Source: Natrinema gari JCM 14663 (GTDB lineage Archaea > Halobacteriota > Halobacteria > Halobacteriales > Natrialbaceae). Taken from it: a DNA stretch of 48,716 nucleotides. Made by a program: the position numbers and the translations under genes. Below the pieces are notes generated by a model. That model had not been told where the DNA came from, made no database searches, and saw nothing but the letters and a program-made list of their open reading frames with translations. Positions within the stretch are counted from its first letter, which is position 1; every line of letters starts with the position of its first letter. Of the stretch, positions 1 through 7,630 are shown piece by piece. The stretch covers positions 1 to 48,716 of the forward strand of contig NZ_AOIJ01000046.1 in assembly GCF_000337175.1 (NCBI RefSeq), read 5' to 3'.

Positions 1-19
1 AGATGTGTATAAGAGACAG
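1..19. other. Tn5/Nextera mosaic-end adapter
   Basis: The first 19 bases are the Tn5 transposase mosaic end used in Nextera libraries. The matching reverse complement is at the other end of the window. This is library sequence, not genome. It also puts a false in-frame stop (positions 10-12) in front of the dnaG reading frame. Confidence 0.95.
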
Positions 20-1164
20 AGCTCGAGGTGCGCGAAATCGAAGACGTCCGGGCGGCAAAGCGAAAGGAAGTCGTCGACCGCGCGAAGGAACTGCTCCGGA
101 CGGGGTTCGACGACACGATCATGTCCTCCGAAGAGATCCTCGCGGAGGTCCGCCAGCACGTCCGCGTCGAGGACATCACCGAGTACGAGGGACTGCCGGC
201 CGGCCCACGCGTCACGGACAGCGACGCTATCATCGTCGTCGAGGGCCGTGCCGACGTGCTCACCATGCTCAAGTACGGCATCAAGAACGCGATCGCCGTC
301 GAAGGGACGAACGTTCCCGACGCGGTGGCCGAACTCACCCGCCACCGAACCGTCACCGCCTTCCTCGACGGCGACCGTGGCGGCGATCTGATCCTCGAGG
401 AGCTCGCCCAGGTCGGCGACATCGATTACGTCGCCTTCGCTCCCGCCGACAACTCCGTCGAGGACCTCGACCACCACGAACTGTTCGCCGCGCTGCGGAA
501 CAAGGTCCCGTACGAGACCGTCTCGGAACTGAACGAACCACGGGAAGCCGTCGCCGCAACCGACGGGAGTACGTCGCCCGCGCCGCAGCCGTCCGACTCC
601 ACGACCGCGTCGCCACAGCGCGTCGACGCGGACCCGAACGGGCCCGACGGCGACGCGAGCGCCACCGGGTCGATGACGGAGTCGGAGGCGGGACCGGCAG
701 CGAAGGCGAAGACCGAACGGGCGGACGCGGAGCCGACGTCGAGCGGGCCCCAGTCCCCGGCACGACCCGACGAAAGCGAGCGCGGATCGGCCGGCGGGGA
801 CACCGACGCCGTGGCGGTGGCTGGGTCGCCGACCGACGAACCGAGCGGCCCCGAAACAGTCTACGACCACGCGACCACCGTCATCCGCGAGGGCACCGAC
901 CGCGTTCGGTTCCTCGATGCCGACGACGAGACGATCGACGACGTGGACGTAGGCGACGCCGACAGCGCCATGCAGGAACTCGAGACGGTGCCGACGACGG
1001 TCGTGCTCGACGGGATCCTCAGCCAGCGACTGTTGGATCTGGCGGCCGACCGTGGCGTCGAGCGGATCGTCGCGCGCTCGCTCGGGCAGTTCACCAAACG
1101 CCCGACCGGCGTCCGTATCCACGCAATCGACGATATCGCAGAGCGGCCGCCGAAGCGGGACTGA
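20..1164 (+). CDS. dnaG: Archaeal DNA primase DnaG, 5'-truncated by contig end
   Basis: This is a bacterial-type DnaG primase of the archaeal branch; archaeal DnaG is also known as an exosome-associated RNA-binding protein. The visible part starts inside the protein: the frame is open from base 20 and would run left past the adapter. A TOPRIM domain follows at once, with VVEGRADVLTMLKYG at about residues 70-85 and FLDGDRGGDL about 40 residues later, giving the acidic Glu and Asp-x-Asp metal ligands. A long acidic, Ser/Pro-rich linker (about residues 175-285) leads to a conserved C-terminal domain ending IAERPPKRD. Roughly 100 N-terminal residues seem to be missing compared with usual haloarchaeal DnaG length. 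The first usable GTG at 28 is internal, not the true start. Confidence 0.93.
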
Positions 1165-1231
1165 CAGACGTGCGGGTCTCGTCGGTGTCGATCCGTGCCG
1201 TTCATATATCGACGGCGGTGACCCACTCGCA

Positions 1232-1435
1232 ATGACACCGCCACCGGCGGCCGCGCTCGCACTGCTCGGCGGCACCGTTTTCATGATGTTCTGGGCGACG
1301 GCGACGGTCAGAACGCCCGGCTCGGAACTCGAGTCTCACGACGAGGCGAGCGCACCCGGCGCGCGCGGCGAGCAACCCGATCGGGCGGCCGACGACAGCC
1401 GGCCGGGACGGGCCTTCTCCGACGCGGACGACTGA
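1232..1435 (+). CDS. Small protein with one N-terminal membrane helix
   Basis: A 67-residue protein starting at an ATG about 70 nt after dnaG on the same strand. Residues 5-25 are hydrophobic (AAALALLGGTVFMMFWATA) and could form a membrane anchor; the rest is acidic and probably disordered, ending in FSDADD. I do not recognise a family. The start is supported by third-position GC preference and a TATA-like stretch (ttcatatat) about 25-30 nt upstream, so it may have its own leaderless transcript. It could also be a co-transcribed partner of dnaG. Confidence 0.55.
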   Translation: MTPPPAAALALLGGTVFMMFWATATVRTPGSELESHDEASAPGARGEQPDRAADDSRPGRAFSDADD

Positions 1436-1574
1436 CCGCCGTCCGCGATCGACCATCCGGACCGATGGAGAGCCGGACAGGCACCCTCGAAGGACGGGCC
1501 GTAGTGACGGCTACGACGCGTGCTCCGCTCGAGGGCTGGCATCCGGCAGCGGCGATCCACGCGACGGACGGCCT

Positions 1575-2900
1575 CTAGCCGAGAACCGCAAACGACAGGA
1601 CCAGCAACGCACAGACGAGCGCCCCCGACAGCGTCGCTAAGAAATTGACCCCCTGATTGCCCAGCACGGGTCCTTCGAGCGTCGCACCGAGCAGACTGTC
1701 GACGGTCATCCCGACGAGACCGGCGGCGACGATGACGGCTGCGCCGACGAGTTCGATCTCGGGGAAGAGCCCGTAGGCGAGGCCCGCGACAACGGTCGCG
1801 CCGACGAGACCGGCGAGTTCACCCTGCCAGGTGACGCCGCCGTCGGTGCCGGGCTCGACCGGCTCGAGGGTCGTGATCAGCCGCGGTCGCTCGAAGACGC
1901 TGCCGATCTCACTCGAGAGGGTGTCGCTCATCGCGGTCGCGATGGAGCCGGCGAAAGCGAAGAGAAACAGTTCGGGCTCGTGGGGGAGGAATCCGGCGTC
2001 GCTGGCGGCGTAACCGAGCACCGCAACGAGCGCGACGGCGGCGTTGCCGAGGACGTTACCGCTGCCGCGTGCACCGTTGTTGTCCTCGGCGACGCCGAGG
2101 GTCTGTTTGCGGTCGTACCGAAACTTCGTCGACAGCCCGCCGATAGCGAAAAACGAAATGAGGACGACGAACCAGCTGTAGCTCCCGAGGACGATCGTTA
2201 CCAGTCCCAGCAACACGCCCGTAAGCATCCCCGCGATCGAGGCCGTCTCGAGAGCGTAGGAAGCGTATCCGAACGCGATCGTAACGGCGAGTGCGATGGC
2301 GATTTCGCCGGTCGCGACGGCCGGGCGGAGTTCGGCGAGCAGCCAGAGGAGGAGACCGACGGTGAGGACGACGATAGGATCGTCCGAGCGCAGCAACACG
2401 TCGCGGAGGAGAGCCCCGAGAAGGGCACCGCTGGCGGCCAGGAAGACCAGTGTCGGGATCGCAGACGGGGCGGTGGTGGCAATGAGGGTGTGGGTCGCCA
2501 CCTGACCGGCGGCGGCGGCCGCGACTCCCGTCAGACAGAACCCGGTGACGCGGACGATCGCATCGTCAGTGCGCAGCCTGACGAGTTGCTCGCCGAGGTT
2601 GCCGTAGCCGACGAGCAAGAGCGTGCCGACGAAGACGGTCTGTGGCATCGACGCCGCGGTCGCCATGAGTCCGAGCGCGACGCCGGCAAGGACGAAGGTG
2701 ATGACGCCGTAGAGACGCGCGTCCTCGTAATCGCCCGGATAGGCGAGCAGGTCGAAGAGCGGCCCACCGGTGACGACGTAGGCCCCCAGCAGGACGCTGC
2801 CGGCGACGGCAGCTCCCACTCGCGGACCGAAGAGCGGAACGACGAGCGAGAGCGTACAGAGGGCTGCGAACACGCCGGCTCGCCGAACGGGTGCTGTCAC
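1575..2900 (-). CDS. DUF92 (TIGR00297-like) integral membrane protein
   Basis: A 441-residue polytopic membrane protein with about 12 hydrophobic segments. The C-terminal 220 residues carry the DUF92 signature: SSEIGSVF about residue 328, then LITTLEPVEPGTDGGVTWQGE and later DSLLGATLEG with LGNQGVNFLAT. DUF92 contains plant VTE6, a phytyl-phosphate kinase (known for the family), so a polyprenyl-phosphate kinase role is possible here. The neighbours support that: two cis-prenyltransferase homologues lie immediately beside it, the first divergently transcribed 134 nt away. The start is a GTG at 2898-2900; there is no ATG nearby in frame that keeps the first helix. The N-terminal half (residues 1-200) is an extra haloarchaeal membrane region that I cannot assign. 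Confidence 0.85.
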   Translation of the reverse strand: MTAPVRRAGVFAALCTLSLVVPLFGPRVGAAVAGSVLLGAYVVTGGPLFDLLAYPGDYEDARLYGVITFVLAGVALGLMATAASMPQTVFVGTLLLVGYGNLGEQLVRLRTDDAIVRVTGFCLTGVAAAAAGQVATHTLIATTAPSAIPTLVFLAASGALLGALLRDVLLRSDDPIVVLTVGLLLWLLAELRPAVATGEIAIALAVTIAFGYASYALETASIAGMLTGVLLGLVTIVLGSYSWFVVLISFFAIGGLSTKFRYDRKQTLGVAEDNNGARGSGNVLGNAAVALVAVLGYAASDAGFLPHEPELFLFAFAGSIATAMSDTLSSEIGSVFERPRLITTLEPVEPGTDGGVTWQGELAGLVGATVVAGLAYGLFPEIELVGAAVIVAAGLVGMTVDSLLGATLEGPVLGNQGVNFLATLSGALVCALLVLSFAVLG

Positions 2901-3034
2901 GATATCGGTCCCTTTCTGTGGCGTTCACTTGAAGGTTCGTGAACCCGCCTCGAGACGATTTTCACCGCCCTCAGCCGTCAGCAACGCGAGTACGGTTCTC
3001 AAACTGAGAGCGGCGAGCGCGACCCGTAACCCGT

Positions 3035-3667
3035 ATGCCATCGGCCGTGAAACTCGCGACCGTGGGACTGTACGAACGGTATCTGGCGCTTCGCATCCGC
3101 CGCCACGAGGCCGAGCCACCCGACCACGTCGCGCTCGTGATCACCGAACGCGACCTGTTAGAGCGGGGGGCCTACGACACGCTGACCGACTTCTTCGAGT
3201 GGGCCGTCGAATACGCCACGCGGATAACGGTCTACGTGAGCGTCCTCGATGCGGCGGCGGTGCCGGCCTTACAGCGCGAACTCGAGACGATCGATGCGCC
3301 GCGCCCGGTCGCAGTGCGGGGTCCGGAGGACAGGGCCCGGGCCGACGCACCGATCCGGATCGGGATCGGTCTGGGCGGGAAACACGAGTTCACCAGTGCG
3401 GTCCGGACCCTCGCGGAGCGCGTCGACGCGGGTGATCTCGACCCCGACGAGATCGATGACGAACACGTCGAGGATCACCTCGTCTTCCCGTCGGAGCCGG
3501 ACCTGGTGATCAAGACCGGGGCGGAGCGGCTCTCGGATTTCATGATCTGGCAATCAGTCTACTCCGAACTGTACTTCACGGACGTTAACTGGCGGGACTT
3601 CCGCAAGCGGGACTTCCTGCGGGCGGTTCGCGAGTACTGCAATCGGTCGCGGCGCTTCGGTCGTTAA
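3035..3667 (+). CDS. cis-Prenyltransferase homologue without catalytic Asp (Nus1/NgBR-like subunit)
   Basis: A 210-residue member of the undecaprenyl diphosphate synthase fold. The C-terminal half is well conserved: DLVIKTGAERLSDFMIWQ about residues 159-176, then SELYFTDVNWRDF and a final RRFGR, which contains the Arg-x-Gly (R207-F-G209) motif needed for diphosphate binding. The N-terminal catalytic motif is lost: where the active paralogue has HVAVIQDGN, this protein has HVALVITER, so the essential Asp is Thr37. The pattern matches the non-catalytic subunits of heteromeric enzymes (eukaryotic Nus1/NgBR; a heteromeric enzyme is also known from Methanosarcina mazei). It shares the locus with a paralogue that has the Asp but lacks RXG. 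Stop codons of this gene and the convergent 3664-4059 gene overlap by 3 nt. Confidence 0.85.
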   Translation: MPSAVKLATVGLYERYLALRIRRHEAEPPDHVALVITERDLLERGAYDTLTDFFEWAVEYATRITVYVSVLDAAAVPALQRELETIDAPRPVAVRGPEDRARADAPIRIGIGLGGKHEFTSAVRTLAERVDAGDLDPDEIDDEHVEDHLVFPSEPDLVIKTGAERLSDFMIWQSVYSELYFTDVNWRDFRKRDFLRAVREYCNRSRRFGR

Positions 3668-4059
3668 CCCGCCGAGTCGCGCGGCGGCGAGGGACTCGAG
3701 CCCGTCGAGTCGGGGTGATCGACGAGCGCTGCCACCGGGTCGTCGGCGGCGACGACCGGCCGATCTAACCGGACCTTGCCGACATCGCGGTCGTACTCGA
3801 GGACATCGTGCGCCTCGAGTTTCGGAAGGACGGCGTGGCTCAATGCGGCCCGGACGGCGTGTTCGTCGGCGTCGTCTCGCGTGGCGACGGCCTCGGTCAG
3901 TCCGGCGAGTGAGAGCGACGATGCACACGTCGAGAGGACGTGGAGCGTGAGACGCGTTCGGGGGTTCGCGAGAAGCGCGTACGCTTCGTCGAGGGGGATG
4001 TCCGTGAGACGAACGAACCGCTCGACATCGACGGCGGGGGCGCTGTTCGGTACCGACAT
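3664..4059 (-). CDS. Haloarchaeal winged-helix protein (DUF7344-type)
   Basis: A 131-residue predicted DNA-binding protein. It begins with an acidic tail, then EAYALLANPRTRLTLHVL (residues 25-42), the usual first helix of the haloarchaeal HTH family that I know as DUF7344, and continues with HAVLPKLEAHDVLEYDRD, the wing. ATG at 4057-4059 was chosen because a clear TATA box lies 20-30 nt upstream and the upstream reading frame has non-haloarchaeal composition. It sits convergent between the two cis-prenyltransferase genes; whether it regulates them cannot be seen. There is no effector domain. Confidence 0.75.
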   Translation of the reverse strand: MSVPNSAPAVDVERFVRLTDIPLDEAYALLANPRTRLTLHVLSTCASSLSLAGLTEAVATRDDADEHAVRAALSHAVLPKLEAHDVLEYDRDVGKVRLDRPVVAADDPVAALVDHPDSTGSSPSPPRDSAG

Positions 4060-4077
4060 CGTACGTATGGTTGCTAT

Positions 4078-4092
4078 AATTATAAATAAATG
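4078..4092 (-). promoter_or_regulatory. TATA box of the 3664-4059 gene
   Basis: On the minus strand the A/T run TTTATTTATAATTAT is centred about 26 nt before the ATG at 4059, the right distance for a leaderless haloarchaeal transcript. It stands out from the GC-rich surroundings. Confidence 0.55.
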
Positions 4093-4210
4093 TCTTTGGG
4101 TGGGTGAGAACGGAGCGACCGACCATCGCACGACGAGAGCACCGGGTCTCGCAGTCGTGATCGCGGCGACCCGTGGGTCCACACGGTGGGCTGTCGTCTC
4201 CTGTGCGCAC

Positions 4211-5143
4211 TCAGTCGGCGGCCCGGCCGTTCGAGTCGGCCGCCTCGAGCGTCTCCGCGTCGGGCTGTTCGCTCGAGGGGAGCGAGTCGCGAAACCGGTC
4301 GACGATCGAGCGGGCTTCGGCGAGTTCGGGTTCGCTGACGGCCCCGAGCAGTGCCAGTGCGCGGCGTGCACGCGTCCGCCGCCAGGATTCCGCCCGGTGT
4401 TCGTACGTTCGGATGCCGCGTAGGAAATCGGCCTTCGAGAACTCCGGCCAGTAGGGCGTACAGAAGAACACCGCGGCCTCGTTGCCGTTGGCGTGCCAGG
4501 GCAGGAAGTTCGACGTGCGCTCTTCGCCGCCGGGCCGAATAATCAGGTCGACATCCCGCACTGGCTGGTCGTACAGCCGCCGTTCGATGTCTTCGACGCC
4601 GATCTCGTCGGGCGCTAACTCGTCCGCCGCGACGCATTCGGCGACCCCGCGGGTCGCGTTGAGCAGTCGCGAACGGCCGCCGTAGGCGAGCGCGATGTTG
4701 AGGACGAACGCATCGTAGTCACGCGTGCGTCGTTCGGCGTAGTCGACGGCGTCTCGGACGCGCTCGGGGAGCAGTTCGGTCTCGCCGATCGCACGGATAC
4801 AGACCTCGTTCTCGTGGACGCGGTCGGCCTCCGCGAACTCCCGAAGCTTCTCACAGAGGAGGTCGAACAGCGCCTCGTTTTCGGCCGCGGGACGCTCGAA
4901 GTTCTCCGTCGAGAACGTGTACAGCGTCAGCTCTTCGACGCCGATATCCTGACACCACTCGAGGACGCGCTCGGTCGTCTCGGCACCGGCGCGGTGGCCA
5001 TCGGGAGCGTCATCGCCCTGACTGCGGGCATACCGTCGGTTCCCGTCCTGAATCACCGCGACGTGGGTCGGTGCGCCGGAGACTTCCCTGGAGAGCAGCC
5101 GCTCGTATGCCGCGTCGACGCGCCGACGGAACCACCGCTTCAT
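4211..5143 (-). CDS. uppS: cis-Prenyltransferase, catalytic subunit (UppS family)
   Basis: A 310-residue polyprenyl diphosphate synthase, which adds isopentenyl units in cis to make the dolichol-type lipid used for N-glycosylation. It has HVAVIQDGNRRYA (residues 27-39, catalytic Asp33), LYTFSTENF about residue 80, LNIALAYGGR about 150, and DLIIRPGGEERTSNFLPW about 205. The C-terminus after FLRGIRTYEHR continues with RRTRARRALALL and has no Arg-x-Gly motif, unlike homodimeric UppS. That fits a DHDDS-like subunit needing a partner, and the nearby 3035-3667 product supplies exactly the RXG motif. A GTG immediately precedes the ATG; I took the ATG at 5141-5143. A 55-residue acidic C-terminal extension follows. 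Confidence 0.9.
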   Translation of the reverse strand: MKRWFRRRVDAAYERLLSREVSGAPTHVAVIQDGNRRYARSQGDDAPDGHRAGAETTERVLEWCQDIGVEELTLYTFSTENFERPAAENEALFDLLCEKLREFAEADRVHENEVCIRAIGETELLPERVRDAVDYAERRTRDYDAFVLNIALAYGGRSRLLNATRGVAECVAADELAPDEIGVEDIERRLYDQPVRDVDLIIRPGGEERTSNFLPWHANGNEAAVFFCTPYWPEFSKADFLRGIRTYEHRAESWRRTRARRALALLGAVSEPELAEARSIVDRFRDSLPSSEQPDAETLEAADSNGRAAD

Positions 5144-5204
5144 CACTCCAGTAAAAGTCAGCGACGACTATGTGTCTTGTGTGAGACTAGGTACCACTAT
5201 TACT

Positions 5205-5262
5205 CAGCGGTGGGCACACCGCTGTCGCGTCGGGACTCCATGAAATCCCGTCGTTCGACGGG
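5205..5262. other. Two tandem hairpins in the uppS/5320 intergenic region
   Basis: CAGCGGTG (5205-5212) and CACCGCTG (5217-5224) form a perfect 8-bp stem with a 4-nt loop. CCCGTC (5247-5252) and GACGGG (5257-5262) form a second 6-bp stem with loop GTTC. They lie in the divergent gap between uppS and the 5320 gene, so a terminator role is not obvious; leader structure or a relic mobile-element end are alternatives. Confidence 0.45.
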
Positions 5263-5319
5263 TTACTCGCGCTGACGGAATCGTGACGGCTATCAGTCCG
5301 GCCCCGTTCGACTCGAACA

Positions 5320-5736
5320 ATGACGACCACCAATTCCGACGCGCTCGACGAGGACCTCTACCAGCGGACCAAGGCGCTGCTCGAGCCCGGCGAGGTCGAC
5401 CTCAATGGGGCGATCGTCCACACCGACTACGACGGGCAAGCGGACGTCAAAATGATGCAGGCGACGATCGATGTCGGCGATATCATCGCCGACCACTCGG
5501 GCTACGACCCGAGCGACTGCTACGTCTACTCGGGCAACGACGACCCGGACTTCTCCTCGAACCAGCACCAAGGCCTGACGCTCGGGGACGAGGCGTTCGT
5601 CTGGGAGTGTCAGCAACTGTTGCGCGAGGGCAGTTTCGACATCGTCATTTACTACGAGGCGAGCGCCGACCACGAGGCGATCCTCGACGACATCGAGGCC
5701 CTCGGCTTCGACGTGACCGGCGTCGAAGGGGAGTAA
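5320..5736 (+). CDS. Conserved haloarchaeal protein (probably DUF5778)
   Basis: A 138-residue soluble acidic protein with no signal peptide or membrane segment. It has a helical N-terminus (DLYQRTKALLEPGEVDL), a central SGYDPSDCYVYSGNDDPDF patch and a C-terminal alternating strand/helix pattern (FDIVIYYEASADHEAILDDI) suggesting a small alpha/beta fold. I believe this is the family called DUF5778, but I cannot confirm the number. It is transcribed alone, 125 nt before the haem operon on the same strand. Function unknown. Confidence 0.75.
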   Translation: MTTTNSDALDEDLYQRTKALLEPGEVDLNGAIVHTDYDGQADVKMMQATIDVGDIIADHSGYDPSDCYVYSGNDDPDFSSNQHQGLTLGDEAFVWECQQLLREGSFDIVIYYEASADHEAILDDIEALGFDVTGVEGE

Positions 5737-5861
5737 GGGCGGACGACTGGGGCCGGGCCACAACGAACCCCTGTTTTCAGGCCGCGTGGAACGGACGCGC
5801 CGCCGATCGGCTCGAGTCGCCTTCCAATCCGCTTATGCACCGCCAGCCGTGAGTGACGCAT

Positions 5862-6944
5862 ATGACAACGGACGTCGACCTCACGGACGGCGAGCGGGCG
5901 GTCGTCAACGCCTTTCAGGGTGGGTTCCCCGTCGTGGAACGGCCGTTCGAGGACGCCGCGGCCGCCATGCGCGACCACGGGGTCGACATCGACGCGGCGG
6001 GACTGCTCGCAACGATTCGCGACCTCGACCAGCGGGGCGTTCTCTCGCGGTTCGGGGCTCTCGTCAACGCCCAGGAAATCGGCGGCGCAGCGACGCTGGT
6101 CGCCATGCACGCCCCCGAGGACCGGTTCGACGAGATCGTCGAGACGGTCAACGACCACCGCGAGGTGGCCCACAACTACGAGCGCGAACACCCCCACCTG
6201 AACGTCTGGTTCGTCGTGAGCGTGGCCGACGAGGACCGCGTCGCGGAAGTCCTCGCCGAAATCGAAGCCGAGACGGGACAGGAAACGTACAATCTGCCGA
6301 AACAACGGGAGTTCCGCGTCGAAGCCAAGTTCTACGTCGACGGCCCGCTCGACGGCGATGGCGACGACGCCGCCGCCGGGGTCGACTGCTCGGCGCTCGG
6401 TCCCGCTGTCGCGCCGACCGACGAAGCCACCCTCACACCCGCCGAACGGGACCTCGTCCTCGAGATTCAGGACGGCTTCCCGCTGACCGAGACGCCGTAC
6501 GGGGACATCGCCGATGCGATCGGGCAGGACGTCGACTGGGTCCTCGAGACGGTCAAACGGTTCGAACACGAGGAGAAAATCCGACGGATCGGCGTGGTGC
6601 CGAACCACTACGCACTGGGCTACACGGAAAACGGGATGACCGTCTGGAACGTGCCCGACGAGGTCGTTCCCGAGGTCGGCCCGAAAGTCGCCGCGCTCCC
6701 GTTCGTTACCCACTGTTACCGACGCCCGCGCCACGATGGCGTCTGGCCGTACAACTTCTTCGCGATGACCCACGGTCGCAGCGAGACCGAGAGTCAACGG
6801 CGCATCGAACGGGTGCGCGAGGTCATGAGCGAGCAGTGGAACGTGTCCGACGACGACTGGGCGTCCCTGTTTTCGACGCAGATACTGAAGAAAACCGGGA
6901 TTCGAATGGCAGAGCGCGCCGAAGCGAACACCAGAGAGCAGTAG
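5862..6944 (+). CDS. ahbAB: Siroheme decarboxylase, AhbA-AhbB fusion
   Basis: A 360-residue protein made of two AsnC/Lrp-like siroheme decarboxylase units, catalysing siroheme to 12,18-didecarboxysiroheme in the alternative (siroheme-dependent) haem pathway. Unit 1 spans about residues 1-155 (HTH-like ERAVVNAFQGGFPVVERPF, then SRFGALVNAQEIG and YEREHPHLNVWFVVS). A Gly/Asp-rich linker follows, then unit 2 from about residue 190 (ERDLVLEIQDGFPLTETPY, RRIGVVPNHYALGYTENG, CYRRPRHDGVWPYNFFAMTHG). Most other organisms encode the units separately. ATG 5862 is preferred over an in-frame GTG at 5853. The next gene starts 29 nt downstream and belongs to the same pathway, so this is an operon. Confidence 0.88.
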   Translation: MTTDVDLTDGERAVVNAFQGGFPVVERPFEDAAAAMRDHGVDIDAAGLLATIRDLDQRGVLSRFGALVNAQEIGGAATLVAMHAPEDRFDEIVETVNDHREVAHNYEREHPHLNVWFVVSVADEDRVAEVLAEIEAETGQETYNLPKQREFRVEAKFYVDGPLDGDGDDAAAGVDCSALGPAVAPTDEATLTPAERDLVLEIQDGFPLTETPYGDIADAIGQDVDWVLETVKRFEHEEKIRRIGVVPNHYALGYTENGMTVWNVPDEVVPEVGPKVAALPFVTHCYRRPRHDGVWPYNFFAMTHGRSETESQRRIERVREVMSEQWNVSDDDWASLFSTQILKKTGIRMAERAEANTREQ

Positions 6945-6973
6945 GACGTCACGTCCGCCCCACTCCAACAAGA

Positions 6974-7630
6974 ATGATTCCGCTTTTGCACGATTTCACG
7001 AACGAGACGGTGCTCGTCGTCGGCGGCGGGTCGGTCGGTGCCCGGAAGGCCCGGCGGTTCGCCCGGGAGGCGCAGGTACTCGTCGTCAGCCCGTCCTTCG
7101 CCGACCGGGAGTTCGGCGACACCGAACTGATCCGGGCCGCGCCCGCCCCCGAGGACGTGCCGGACTGGCTCGAGCGAACGACGCCCGCACTGGTCGTCGC
7201 GGCGACCGACGACGCGGCGATCAACGACGCGGTCGTCGAGGCGGCTCGCGAGCGGGGACTCCTCGTCAACCGGGCGGACCGGTCGGGGGAACGCGAGGTC
7301 GGCAGCGTCGTCGTGCCCGCGACGGTCCGCGAGGAGCCGGTGACCGTCGCGGTCGCGACGGGCGGAACCGCCCCCGCGGTGAGCAAGTACCTCCGGGAGG
7401 AACTCGAGGAGACGCTCGACGGGGCCGGCGAGATGGCACGGGTCTGTGCGGGATTGCGCGAAGATTTAAAGGCGCGTGACATTTCGGCGGAGCGACGACG
7501 GGAGATCGTCACGGACGTCGTCAATTCTCCGGACCTTTGGACAGCTTTACGTACGGGTACTTCCAACTGTCAGCAAGTGATCGAGGACGTGCTCGGCGAG
7601 AAACTGTCAACCGGGGGTGAACGGCCGTGA
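6974..7630 (+). CDS. Precorrin-2 dehydrogenase / siroheme synthase (Met8/CysG N-terminal type)
   Basis: A 218-residue NAD-dependent enzyme oxidising precorrin-2 to sirohydrochlorin, upstream of siroheme and haem. The Rossmann motif is VLVVGGGSVGARKARRF (residues 13-29). NRADRSGEREVGSVVVPATV about residue 100 and TGGTAPAVSKYLREELE about 135 are the standard Met8/CysG signatures. ATG 6974 begins MIPLLHDF, the usual family N-terminus. The gene sits between ahbAB and hemA; its stop TGA (7628-7630) shares an A with the hemA ATG, so the two are translationally coupled. Confidence 0.9.
   Translation: MIPLLHDFTNETVLVVGGGSVGARKARRFAREAQVLVVSPSFADREFGDTELIRAAPAPEDVPDWLERTTPALVVAATDDAAINDAVVEAARERGLLVNRADRSGEREVGSVVVPATVREEPVTVAVATGGTAPAVSKYLREELEETLDGAGEMARVCAGLREDLKARDISAERRREIVTDVVNSPDLWTALRTGTSNCQQVIEDVLGEKLSTGGERP

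Noticed and set aside
5652-6971. 439-codon minus-strand frame opposite ahbAB
   Set aside because: No family likeness; strand-symmetric codon bias of the real ahbAB gene keeps it open.
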